DNA of 64,000 bases from Adiantum capillus-veneris (Eukaryota; Streptophyta; Polypodiopsida; Polypodiales; Pteridaceae), in the NCBI GenBank assembly GCA_014529385.2, contig CM043943.1, positions 159,848,247 to 159,912,246 on the forward strand, read 5' to 3'. A model generated the notes under the pieces. That model was not told the origin of the DNA. It was given only the letters and a program-made list of their open reading frames with translations, and searched no databases. Both the position numbers and the translations under genes were made by a program. Below are positions 1 through 12,389 of the stretch, one piece after another; within the stretch, counting starts at the first letter, position 1; each line of letters begins with the position of its first letter.

Positions 1-819
1 TATCTATCCTTAGTAGAGTATGCCTACAACTCCTCTACTCACATGAGTATTGGGATGCCACCTTTTTATGCTCTCTACGATCAAGAGTGCTTATCACCTT
101 TGAACTTTACAAAGCCTACTATAAGGGTATCAAAACAAATGTTCATCACCTTTGAACTTCACAAAACATGTTCTAAGGATAGAAGCAATAAAATAAATGT
201 TAAATGAGATGGAGACTCAAAATAAAGTTATTCAGAGAGATATTCAAGTAGCTCAAGATTGTCAAAATAATTATGCAGACTTTAAAATATTAGATATGAT
301 TTTCAAGGAGGACAACCAAGTTTTCTTGAGAGTAAATACCAAGGAAAGTAATCTATCATTGGGGAAGTACAAGAAGCTCAATTGTTACTATTGTGGACCT
401 CACAAAATCATCAAGGTCATAAGTGATCAAGCTTACAAATTGAAGCTTCCACCTCACAAAATCATCAAGGTAGTGATCATGCCTACAAACTGAAGCTTCC
501 ACCTCATCTCAAAGTTCATGATGTAATTCATGTTAGCCTGCAAAAAATTAACTCAGATCACATCCTCAATGATGAGCAAATCATATTACCTACTCAAGAT
601 GCACTTCGGCTTCAATTGGATTCTATCTTGAAACTCGAGACAAGTGCAGAAATAGATCTATTCAACAATACCTTGTTTCATAGAGGGACTACCCGGTTAA
701 AGATGCTACTTGATAGGGAGAAACACTCCTCAAGGACTATCACAGGCTACTGCTTAGATAAGGACATTTCAATTTCTAAATTGGGGAGATTGCAAGGTAC
801 CCACTTTCTTTTCCACTAA
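1..819 (+). pseudogene. Decayed 3' end of a Ty3/gypsy pol gene (integrase C-terminus and chromodomain-like tail)
   Basis: The first frame reads LVEYAYNSSTHMSIGMPPFY, the conserved stretch just after the catalytic core of gypsy integrases. It hits a stop near 196. The reading then moves to another frame (about 197-493), giving the GPY/F-like region (KLNCYYCGPHKI) followed by YKLKLPPH and, downstream, HDVIHVSL, which is typical of the integrase-to-chromodomain linker. The rest (about 494-819) is a very degraded tail ending in a stop at 817-819. The element runs off the left edge, so protease, RT and RNase H are not visible. Frameshifts, stops and an internal duplication (398-504) show it is dead. 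Its sequence is only distantly like elements A-C, so it belongs to another gypsy family. Confidence 0.8.
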
Positions 820-2441
820 AGTTAGTAGACTTTTATTATGAATCTATATTGGGTAAAGTATGATATTATAAGAATCTAAAGTTTGGCATTACTTCACAGA
901 AAAAATTCCACTATAAAATCTAAAAAATCTAGACCCTTGAAACCTAGTTTGAATCTTTAAGGGAGCTTTGACTTTTTCATGTATTTTGGAAAGTGAAAGG
1001 GCTGAAAAATATGAAATCCTATGGGCTAGAATGGATAATAAATCACATAAGTTACACATGGAGTCACATGGGGGGCAATGTGACTCTCGGGTGAAGCATG
1101 GAAGCTATTGCAATTCAAGCTAGGGACTTGCTTTTGCATTAGAGGGGAAGCTTCTAGCAGGCTGTTTACTTGGCAAAAGTTATAAATAAGCCTTAAGCTC
1201 TCATTTATTTACAATTGTGTTAAGAACACTCTATTGCACTTGAAACATATACTTCTCCCAAGAGAAGGACATCCACAAACCACTTAAATATCAATAACTC
1301 ATGGATTAATGAGGTAAATTAAGTATTATTATGCTATATTTTCTTTAGAATCTTTATGCAATTACGGTAACCTTTTGTCTATGCTAGAATCTTTATTAAT
1401 TACTCACTTGTTTGCCTAAGCAAGAGTGATTATACTAATCGTGCTTAGTATACTATTCATGGTTAAGATTAATTGAGTAATTAGAAATGATAATGATGCT
1501 CTCGTTGAATGCAATGCATCGTTAATTTATTAATTAAGTATTGTACATACTTATAATTTTTAAAAAAATTATTGACAAGCTTAATTTTGATTAGTGAAAA
1601 TTAGCTAAACTATATCTTAGCTAAGATAACTAAATTTAGTATTGGATTCTCTCCTGTATGGTTAAGAGAGATACATTATTATTTTTTGTCAATTTCTAGC
1701 TATACATCTAATTTTAGACCTATTAAAATAGAGGGAAAATTATTATTTTTTAATTAAGTTAAATTAAATTTTCACAAATCCTTAGGATATTACAAAGGGC
1801 AATGGTACAATTATGTTGTGTGATTTTTCACTTTATGTATTTCTTAGTTAATTCTAAAATTCTTAGATTAAAGAAAATTACATTAATTATTTATATGACC
1901 TTTAAAAGAAAAAATCTTATATCCAAAGGTGTCTTCTGATGCTATGATTTTTTTATAGTTTTTTTTTGAGATTTTGAAGCTTATTTATTATTAAGTTTGG
2001 CCATTTTTTATTGAAGTAATGCTAAAATTAGCCTTAAAATTTAGAAAAGTAAATAAAAAATAAAAAATAATTTAGATCTATTAACTATTTGTTTGAATAA
2101 CTAGATATAAGTAGGAGAATATCAAAACCACGATTTTGATAATTACTATTAGCAAAGTTGTCTTTTTATATATAAATTGGGTAGAAAAACTACAATGATA
2201 TTTTAGTTAAGTATGAGATAATTATGGTAGATAGCCCTTAGCTATATCTATCTATTTATTATTTAAAAATCATTATTAATTCATAAGACCTTGAGTTCAA
2301 GTATTTAAGTTAAAGCTAGCCATAAAATTAAGGAATTAAATAGAGAAGATTACCTAAGGTTTATGAGAGTGCATCTTATAGTCTTATGCATTCTTGGCTA
2401 TTCCAATAAGAGACTAATAAAATAATCTCAGTGTGGTCTCT
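820..2441 (+). other. AT-rich stretch, probably containing an LTR
   Basis: No gene is supported. The stretch follows a gypsy pol end and precedes a gag-like start, the position expected for an LTR plus leader. It contains TATAAATAAG near 1181-1190, about 60 bp upstream of sequence resembling an LTR transcript start. I could not fix TG...CA ends or a primer-binding site. The part from about 1320 to 2340 is strongly AT-rich with no recognisable content. Confidence 0.35.
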
Positions 2442-2612
2442 ATGGCACCTCGCAAAAGAGTTCAAGATCAGTAGGCGAACAATCATGATCAGGCCAATCC
2501 CAACAACTTGGTGGTACTAGTGGAGCACACGGAGGCAATACCAATTATACCTATTGTGGATGTTTCACAAGTTAGAAATGTCATTCAAGCTATGTATACA
2601 TTGCATATGTGA
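2442..2612 (+). pseudogene. Broken gag-like N-terminus
   Basis: An ATG at 2442 opens a frame beginning MAPRKRVQDQ, with an in-frame TAG at codon 11 and a stop after codon 56. The basic start and the following low-complexity segment ending in QVRNVIQAM resemble the N-terminus of plant gypsy Gag proteins. It lies about 1.6 kb downstream of the pol end, on the same strand. It ends 27 bp before the inverted-repeat segment that starts at 2639. The assignment rests on a short match. Confidence 0.4.
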
Positions 2613-2638
2613 CCATATAAAGTTAATCAAAAACCCAT

Positions 2639-3972
2639 CTTAACACTAGAATGGTAACAGGACACTTTTATGTCCTTGGACACTTTTGTGTCCTGTTAAG
2701 TGACCATTTTGCTTGAATTATTTGAAGAGTATGAAAATGAATTTCTAGGTGCTATATATCCACAAAATTGCCTTATGAGCTGAAAAAAACTTAGCATTTT
2801 TTTTGGAGTATCGATCTCATCATTAACCTTACTCTTGCACAACATTTTTGAACCTAAACTGTGTGAAAAAACGGGTCCTGTTTTTGGCTTTTTTTCAAAT
2901 TTTGGCAATTATACCACTCTAAACTTCATGTTTGTGAGGTTTAGATGGCTAGAGGTTAGGCCTTCATAGTTCTCAACATGTTTTGATGCTTGTAGGGAGA
3001 GCTAAGTGTTAAAATTGAAAGTTATGACCAATTTACAAGAATTGCATAATCCTGTTTTTTGGCCAAAATTAGCACTTTTATGATTTTTTTGGTGGCTTTC
3101 TTGATATCCAAATTCAATTTTGATTGTGTAAGTGTAATGTATAACATAAAGCTAGTCTTCCTTGAGTTTTGGGGGACCTAATATGCTATATAGCATAGTA
3201 TATGATGATGGTTGAGTTTTTTGATAGCTAAAGAATACGATGCATTTTAGAGTAGCAAGTATAACTTTCTCAATATTGCTAGTTTCTTAGGCCAATTGTG
3301 TGTATTTTGTAGATAGTAACCATATCTAATCCTAGACTACAAACTTATATTGAGTAGTTTCTATGGGTTTCTAGAGGTCATAATGCTAAATCCGTTTTTT
3401 TCATGTTTGCTATACTTTATCATTGCCCCCAAGGTTCCAATTGTAAGAGATCCATTATCCTTTTGACATGCTCCATGGCTCCTTTTGAATCCAAAGGCCC
3501 AAAGGAAACTAAGAAAACATGTATATAGTATCTGTATTGAGCGTGACTATAGAAACTTTGATGATAGGTCCGCAGAATGACAAAAATGCAACTTTTTTGT
3601 ACCTATTTTTTTGCCCAAATAAAATTAGTGAGGTAAAAGCAACCATATGTTTTGGTCACCAACCCGTTGAAGTTAACAGGGCATTTTATCTCATGTCCTA
3701 CAAAAATCCCCACTCTTATTTATATGCAATCAACCGTAAGAAATTGCTGTTTTGGGCAAAATACACTGGTCCATCAACTTTGGAGGCTTGTAGTGACCAA
3801 GGGATGAGAAAAAATACAAGTTTCTCATTTTTTCCATATGTAGTAGTTATTGAACTATAAGCTCATGAAAGGATTTTTCAAAATGACTGGATCTACTATG
3901 GTTTTGGAATTTTCTCCCAAAACCCTGAAAGGACACTTTTATGTCCTGTTAGGTTACCATTCTAGTGTTAAG
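2639..3972. repeat. Segment bounded by 20-bp inverted repeats, possible non-autonomous DNA transposon
   Basis: CTTAACACTAGAATGGTAAC at 2639-2658 is repeated in reverse complement at 3953-3972. Just inside each arm lies GGACACTTTTATGTCC, itself an imperfect palindrome; on the left it is followed by a second copy, GGACACTTTTGTGTCC. The interior (about 1.29 kb) is non-coding and contains repeated TTTTGGCCAAAAT-like words. No transposase and no clear target-site duplication were found. It could be a MITE-like element or a foldback structure. Confidence 0.5.
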
Positions 3973-5480
3973 AAAAACACTGACCAAAACATAGAGTTTA
4001 TACCTGGAAACACGGCATTTGGTCAAAAACTAAGAAATATATATGTGGGACATATTGATTGATTAAGAAAGAATTTTTGTTGAACTTTTTGATATGGTTT
4101 CTCTTATACTCTCTACCTGCTAGCATTGATGTCAGGTGGCAGCTATCGTGGCGTGAGATGATGCCCAGGCTGCACTATTGTCACTATGATGGGAGTACAT
4201 CTAGGTTGGCCTAGCAAAATACTCTAGAATTCTTATTTTTCCATAGCGTGAGAAGATATCCAGGTTGGCACCACATTTGCTATGGCGAGAGTACACCCAG
4301 GTTAGCTCAACAAGTTAATTGCTGAGCGGTATGGAATACTGAGGAATGGCAAGGGTTGTTTTTAGAGAAACCTATTCCAATAGTGTCTTGGAGAAAACCA
4401 ACCTAGTCTTTTTTTTAAAAAGAATATATTCAATATTGTTTGAAAGTCTAATGGAGCTAACATGTGGTATAAACTAATAAAGAACTTGAATGTTTTTCAC
4501 ATAGTGGTAGTAATTAGAAAAACGGAAAAGAAAAGTGGTGTGAGTACAATGTGGAAAGCGGGATAATGAAGCCACAATGGCTACATTCTATGGATGGGTG
4601 GTCCCGATAAGTTGGGTAGCTTTCTAGGGTAGCTTTCTAAGATTTTTTTTTCGTTAGCCTACTTGGTGTTATGTCTCAGGGACTGCCAAAACTCGATGAG
4701 TGTGTCTCTGAAAGCTATGGAGTTAAAAGCGTCAAGGATCGCTGCCTTGGAGTATGCACTTTCCTAGGTTGGATTTTGTTTAGATGTGTATCATTCTAGG
4801 CTAGAGTGAAGTTCAACCATCAATAACACTTCCTTGAGGATCTGCGATATTGGGACTCACAAACCTATGGTGTTTCTGTAGAGTTGAAAAGTAGAACATC
4901 ACTGTTGGGTTATTTTATTCACTTAATTTTTGCAATGCAAGATGGACACAAACAAGAGAGCACACATTGGAGATGGAAGCTGAAACATGCTTTGTCTTCT
5001 TCAGTACACAAATTTATGATAAGGTCTATAAAAAGAAGTAGGAAATACTACATAATAAGAGATTTTGTACAATGATCAATGTAAAACTCCTATTAAAAAC
5101 GATCATATATAAATAAATGTAGAAATATATATATAATAAGAGATTTGTGCAACGATCAATGTAAAATTTCTAGTGAGTGAGCTAACAACATAGGTGGCCA
5201 TCACTCTCACTAGGTAGACCAAGTAGGTGAAGTTTAAGTATAGTACCACTGGGAATGATCTTTGTATTCGGTACCTTGTGCCAATGATAGATGTGGGCAA
5301 GAGTTCATTCAATCATACCATGTGTTGAGCTTGATATCTCAACACATGCCTCTTTCTCTACCTTGTTTCGGCGTGTTTTATTCCTCTAGGTCACCTTTAT
5401 GAGTATAAAGGTGACCCCTGCCTTGAATTCTCATTTTATCCAATTGTATGAGCACTTCCTTGAGTTATTGAGATCTTTCT
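3973..5480. other. Non-coding interval with short degenerate repeats
   Basis: No convincing gene. Between about 4140 and 4320 a degenerate unit (GTGAGA.GAT..CCAGG.TGGC) occurs two to three times. Short reading frames here lack any recognisable domain. Confidence 0.4.
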
Positions 5481-5484
5481 CTTG

Positions 5485-6070
5485 GGTGTATGTGTGTGTG
5501 TGTGTGTGTCCTCTATCTACTCTCCTCTCTCCATTTCTTCACCTGTGACACATGTCCTTGTGCAATCTAAGGGCAAACGACGATTAGAAATTTTAAAAGT
5601 AGATTGAAATTGATGCCATTGAACTTAAATGGGGTGATTGCACACACACATGTACACACACACACATATTCACTCACTCACAAACATGCATGCATGCTAT
5701 GTTAAGCTCCCATCATCACGAACATAATGGACATCCACAAAGTTCAGTGTTGATGGCTTGAAAAAATGAGCAATTACATCGTGGAGTTATGATACATCTC
5801 AGGAAAAAATTCATGCCCTTCCAATGATCTCTTGGTGATCAAATGCAAAGACTTTGATAGAAGAAAGGATCCAAAACGTACATTTGAAGCATTTAAAGAC
5901 CTTTAGCGACTATCTTTATAGCCGATAAAGCAAGGAAGGCTCAACAACGAAGAAATTGTCTTTTATTTTCTAAAGAAACTTCCAAGGGATGCTCCTTTAT
6001 AGATGACTGGTATTATCCCTTTCAAAATTGAAGAACTAAAGAAGAGTTCAATGTAGTTGATTAATGAGTG
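5485..6070. repeat. Dispersed repeat, copy 1
   Basis: Starting in a (GT)n tract near 5485-5507, about 580 bp match the stretch 10735-11190 at roughly 75-85% by eye. Shared words include CCATTGAACTTAAAT, CAATGATCTCTTGGT and GCCGATAAAGCAAGGAA. There is no long open frame. The family is unknown. Confidence 0.6.
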
Positions 6071-6591
6071 AGACTCCCTCCGCCTCCACTGACACAGTGG
6101 CTGCCTACGGCAACACAAGAGTATCAACATATGAATATCCTTCTCATCAAAGTACACAAAGATAGACCGGGCAATAGAGTTTTTGGAGGCCCACTAGTTG
6201 GAGGAGGTCTACTTGTAGCATGACCGTGAATAGTGTTATGAGAAGTTGGATCATTGGTCAGGGTAGATCTTGTAGAAGACGTTGGAGTACCCGAACTACA
6301 ATCCATATTATGAGAAGTTTGGGCAGTAATCAGAGATCCACATGCCCCTAAAAGCTATCAAGATGAGGCATGCACCTCATGCGTACCTCGCTAACCATGC
6401 CCAAGGCCTGGATGGCCGATCGCTCGTGTTGGTCCACTCTTCATCTCTCACCTATCCGCTCTCCTTTGTTGTCATCAAGGGACTTCCAACTATGCCTCAT
6501 GGTCTCTTGGCAATAGTAGAATTGCTTTGTTGATGCCAATTTCTAGCCTGGAGCACCATCAATATAGACATCAAGGTTTCACACCATCAAA

Positions 6592-6592
<1 letters not shown>
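6071..6592. other. Non-coding interval
   Basis: Only short frames without recognisable domains. I see nothing to annotate. Confidence 0.3.
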
Positions 6593-6593
<1 letters not shown>

Positions 6594-6654
<61 letters not shown>

Positions 6655-6675
6655 TCACTCTCTCTCTCTCTCTCA
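6594..6675. repeat. (CT)n microsatellite
   Basis: Uninterrupted CT dinucleotides at 6594-6650, then a short break and a second run at about 6658-6674. Confidence 0.95.
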
Positions 6676-6892
6676 TACTAAAAACATCCATTCAAGATTG
6701 CTTGATGAAGCTATACTGAGCATGAAGAGACAAAGTAAACTAGAGAGGCCATGTCGCACTCACGCACTATTATGCATGTGTAGATAGTGGCTTCCTCTTC
6801 AACCCATTGCCCTAGAGGATTGTGGTCCTACCAAAATCACTGGAAGAGAAACCTACTCAAACACGTGCATAGACCCTTACTCAAACATTCAG

Positions 6893-6925
6893 CACACACA
6901 CACACACACACGTGTGTGTGTGTGT
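6893..6925. repeat. (CA)n(GT)n perfect palindrome
   Basis: A CA run to 6911 passes directly into a GT run from 6912. Arms of at least 14 bp (6898-6911 and 6912-6925) are reverse complements with no loop. Confidence 0.9.
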
Positions 6926-6968
6926 ATGAGAGAGAGAGAAGCCACAATCAAGATTAGTTGTTGGGTAA

Positions 6969-8493
<1,525 letters not shown>

Positions 8494-8575
<82 letters not shown>
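8494..8575. repeat. (CT)n microsatellite, about 82 bp
   Basis: An uninterrupted CT run. Confidence 0.97.
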
Positions 8576-8577
<2 letters not shown>

Positions 8578-9701
8578 GATGGCACTTGAGAGGACCTCTG
8601 ATTGACTTCTTAAGCGCAACCACACCGCTTAGGATTTTTTTATATTTTGCAAGCATACACAATTAATCCCTTGAAAGAAATTCTTAGTAGGAATTTTGAC
8701 AAAATTGGCCATACATTTCTCCATATTTTCATTCAACTTCTACAAAATCAACTATGTATTTCTCAACATTTACACTATTTCTTTTTGTTCCTTGAGATCC
8801 TCTACCACATTTGCATTCAGGCCATGTACTCTCCAATGGAGATGTGCACCATGAGGGAGAATGTTCAGACGCTTGCCAAGAGTACTTAGATGCACTCGGT
8901 GCTTGACCTTCAAGCACAACCACACATATTATGCTCAATATTATTGTTCTCAATTGCCTCTACAACGATAGCAAGACTTGTTTTATGAAAATATAGTAGG
9001 CATTTGTCACGTGCCCAACACAAGGTATTCACCACACTCATCGTGGTGTCATGGAAGAATATGGAAAGCACTTGCTCCACAAACAATAAGCTCATGCTTG
9101 GCAAGAAGATGGTCGTTGTACCATTTACCATTCTCTCATGGAGGTTTTAGACGATGGAAAGAAGAGAGAGATCATAGTGCTTCAACATGGTTGAATGGTA
9201 AAAGAAACGAAACAGCCATGTAAGCTCTCAAAATTTAAAGTCAAATAGTTGCAGAAAGGGTACTAATCTAGCAACATCATAATTGGTATATGCGCTAGAG
9301 AGAGAGAGAGAGAGAGAAACAGAGGTAGGGGATGTATGATACCACCCTAGCAACATGGTCATGGTGCCACGTATACAAATCTTGATGCTCGTGTTAATGA
9401 TCACATTGACGTAGCGACCTTAGATCGAGAGAGAAACGGATTACCTATATTGTATGTGAGCAGGGCGTTGAGAGCCATCACAACTTTATCTAGGCACGAT
9501 AATAGAAAATAAAGGCACGAAGAGGAAACAGTTGAAGAGCTGAAGCACTACTGGCCCATCCGCACAATCACAAAAGAGGGAAAGTTTTGACAAACACGGG
9601 TGGAGAGGGAGTGCCTGACAACCCTTTATTCAAGACTCTAGATAGTCAAGTCTTGAAGAACCTGTTGTTTTTGCCACACATCCCTCTACATCTTGTTGAG
9701 A

Positions 9702-9704
<3 letters not shown>
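8576..9704. other. Non-coding interval
   Basis: Short frames only. A small (GA)n tract lies near 9299-9317. Nothing else is recognisable. Confidence 0.3.
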
Positions 9705-9743
<39 letters not shown>

Positions 9744-9772
9744 CGTGATGCCTCTTCACCTCCTCTCCCCCC

Positions 9773-9803
<31 letters not shown>

Positions 9804-10152
9804 AAAACCATTGGCTCTTCAACTCCCCTACATTCTTGTAGATAGTCCTCCCGATGTCATATATCTACCCATGCATATTATTGAGCCACCAGGCATGCTA
9901 GAATTTGGTTATGCTTAATAGAGTAGAATAGATTTTCGCTCAGACACTCGCAAACCCCCTACTCTCCTCTCAAACCCCCCCCCCCCCCCCCCCCCCCCCC
10001 CCAAAACCATTGGCTCTTCAACTCCCCTACATTCTTGTAGATAGTCCTCCCGATGTCATATATCTACCCATGCATATCATTGAGCCACCGGGCATGCTAG
10101 AATTTGGTTTCCGCTCAGACACTCGCAAACCCCCTACTCTAGCTTTGATTTT

Positions 10153-10196
<44 letters not shown>
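9705..10196. repeat. Poly-C-led local tandem duplication flanked by (CT)n and (GA)n
   Basis: The stretch begins with (CT)n at 9705-9741. A 27-C homopolymer (9767-9793) precedes a unit beginning ACCATTGGCTCTTCAACTCC. A 28-C homopolymer (9975-10002) precedes a second copy of the same unit (about 10005-10108). The two units of about 104 bp differ at very few bases. The offset is about 200 bp. The stretch ends with (GA)n at 10156-10196. Confidence 0.9.
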
Positions 10197-10199
<3 letters not shown>

Positions 10200-10678
10200 A
10201 TAAATGTCACTAAGAAAAACCAAAGGGAATTGTGTGCCTTTGAAGTACAATAAAAGCTAAAATGAACGTCAATGTTCGAGCATGCACGACATCGGGCGTT
10301 GACACACACACACACAGCTGTAGTGCGCTCACATCGACGTTGCCGACCGTATTGATGTCGACCCATTGCAGATCAAGTTTGTGACCTAATTATATGCACG
10401 CAGTGGCCAACTGGTAAGGGAAATCTTGGCAGATATTGAGAAAAGTGAAAGGTACAGCCTTTTAGTAAGCATCCTCATGATAATATAACCATCAGCTCCA
10501 ACAAGCCTAGCATAAGCCGGATTCTCCTATTGAGGACAGTACAAATAACTATACATGGTGTTTACCCACAAAACCAAAGGGGAGCACAGACAAGCATTAT
10601 GTGCAGTCATGTCCGGGCAGGCCAAAAGGACAAGCCGAAAAAAAAAGGCATTATCTAGCAAGTGAGTACTAATTTAAC

Positions 10679-10683
<5 letters not shown>
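10197..10683. other. Non-coding interval
   Basis: No recognisable gene. A short (CA)n lies near 10302-10316. Confidence 0.3.
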
Positions 10684-10710
<27 letters not shown>

Positions 10711-11190
10711 CAAGTATGAAGCAATCAAAGGCAAGTATAGTGACCAACTGTGTGTGTTTGTGTGTCCTTTCTATCTATTCACCTCTCTCCATTCCTTTAC
10801 ATGTGACACATATCTAAGGGCAATGGTTAGGTATTTTAGAAGAAAATTGCCATTGAACTTAAATTGGGGTTGTTGCACACAAGCGCGCAAACACGCAAAA
10901 ACATACAGGCAATCAATTAAGTTTAGTGCTGATAGCTTGAGCAAACGAGCACTTACAATGTGGAGTTATGCTACACCTTAGGACAAATTTCATGCCCATG
11001 CAATGATCTCTTGGTCATCAAATGCAAAGATTGTGAAGAAAGCAAGCATCCAAAACAGCCGATGCATTTGAAGATCTCTAGTGACTCCTTTAGAGCCGAT
11101 AAAGCAAGGAAAGCTTAACAACAAATAAAATTGTCTTGCCTTTTCAAAAAAAAAAACCGAAGAACAAAAGACGAGTTGAGTGCAGGTAAG
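10684..11190. repeat. Dispersed repeat, copy 2, led by (GT)n
   Basis: A (GT)n tract at about 10684-10710 precedes a stretch matching copy 1 at 5485-6070 in the same orientation, with small indels. No protein is predicted. Confidence 0.6.
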
Positions 11191-11421
11191 GGATAGGTGA
11201 AGAGACCTTCTGAGTAGCTATGCTTTTATGCAAAAGGTGCTCCACATTTTGCAAGTAAGGACCATGCTTCTTGTTACAAGCTCCAAACAGCAAGGAAACA
11301 GCTAGCAAAATGTGCCAAAAAAGTCAGATACACAAAACTTGTGAGGGCATAGGTTTGGAAACACATCTTCCCTTTTGCATCTCTAAAAGATTCTATCGGC
11401 CAAAGCTAAAACGTTACCACG

Positions 11422-11460
<39 letters not shown>

Positions 11461-11504
11461 CCTCGTCGGATAGTTCTATGAGATCCCTTGGGATTGTTCT
11501 CTTA

Positions 11505-11535
<31 letters not shown>

Positions 11536-11608
11536 TAATACTTGGGGGCGGTTTATATCATTCTTTAGTATCTGGGGGACAATGGGAACAAGCACAAAGA
11601 ATTGATTG

Positions 11609-11642
<34 letters not shown>

Positions 11643-12237
11643 GTGTTCAAATTCGGGGTGGGGGGATGACACATGAAAGAAGAAACAGAGCGACTTATGT
11701 CTGAAACATAATGCTCAATGCCAATGAGATTAAAAAAATTTCTGCTGACAAAGAGCTTCTTTCATGTCCTTTCAGAGCATCTCGCGCCGCCCTTACTACT
11801 CAACTCCCTTCAACAAAACTGATAAACTCTGGATCAAGACCTGTGTATTGATCCCCTTTGTAACAGACTTTTCTGTGCTTTCTGTAAGGATGTTTAGGAC
11901 CCCAATCCACAACAATCAACAGACCTTAATTTTGATATTTTCAGCACCCATTTCCACTAAATCTTCAAACCGTCTAGTTGGCCTAGACATTGGCACCCAA
12001 CTTGTAAATGGTGAGGCATAAGGTAAAGTGTTTACCAAAGGCTTAATCAGCACCAATACATTCATAAGTGAGATGAACCATTGTGGGTTTTTCAACCACT
12101 TTCTTCTTTACTTTCTTGCTAGAGGTAGCTGTAGCCCAATTGCCATGTTCTTGTTGACGCTCAAAAACTGACCAGAGTCGTACTGTGACGAAAAGTCACA
12201 CGGTAACTGCTGCCACTGTGTACACAGCAACAAAGAG
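11191..12237. other. Upstream region of the SLAC1/SLAH-type gene
   Basis: Contains (CT)n at about 11427-11457 and 11506-11531, and (GA)n at about 11611-11640. The last part (up to 12237) probably includes the 5'-UTR exon of the gene below, since a strong splice donor follows. I could not place the transcription start. Confidence 0.4.
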
Positions 12238-12383
12238 GTGAGTATATTTTCTCAATAGATTAGAGTTCTCTAATTTGCATGACTTCCTTTAAAGCCAGTG
12301 GGTGTCTCCTGTAAACTTCAATAATTGAGCGAAGATCAACATTAAAGTAGTCTCATTATTAATATTTGGCATTCTCTTTGCAG
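12238..12383 (+). other. Probable 5'-UTR intron of the anion channel gene
   Basis: CAAAGAG/GTGAGT at 12231-12243 is a near-consensus donor, and the pyrimidine-rich TTCTCTTTGCAG ending at 12383 is a good acceptor. The intron would be 146 bp and end 6 bp before the proposed start codon at 12390. It is predicted from splice signals only. Confidence 0.5.
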
Positions 12384-12389
12384 GTAAAT

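Noticed and set aside
11764-12021. Open frame of 85 codons upstream of the anion channel, considered as an extra 5' exon
   Set aside because: No similarity to channel N-termini, and the strong donor at 12237/12238 is in a region with stops. More likely UTR or intergenic.
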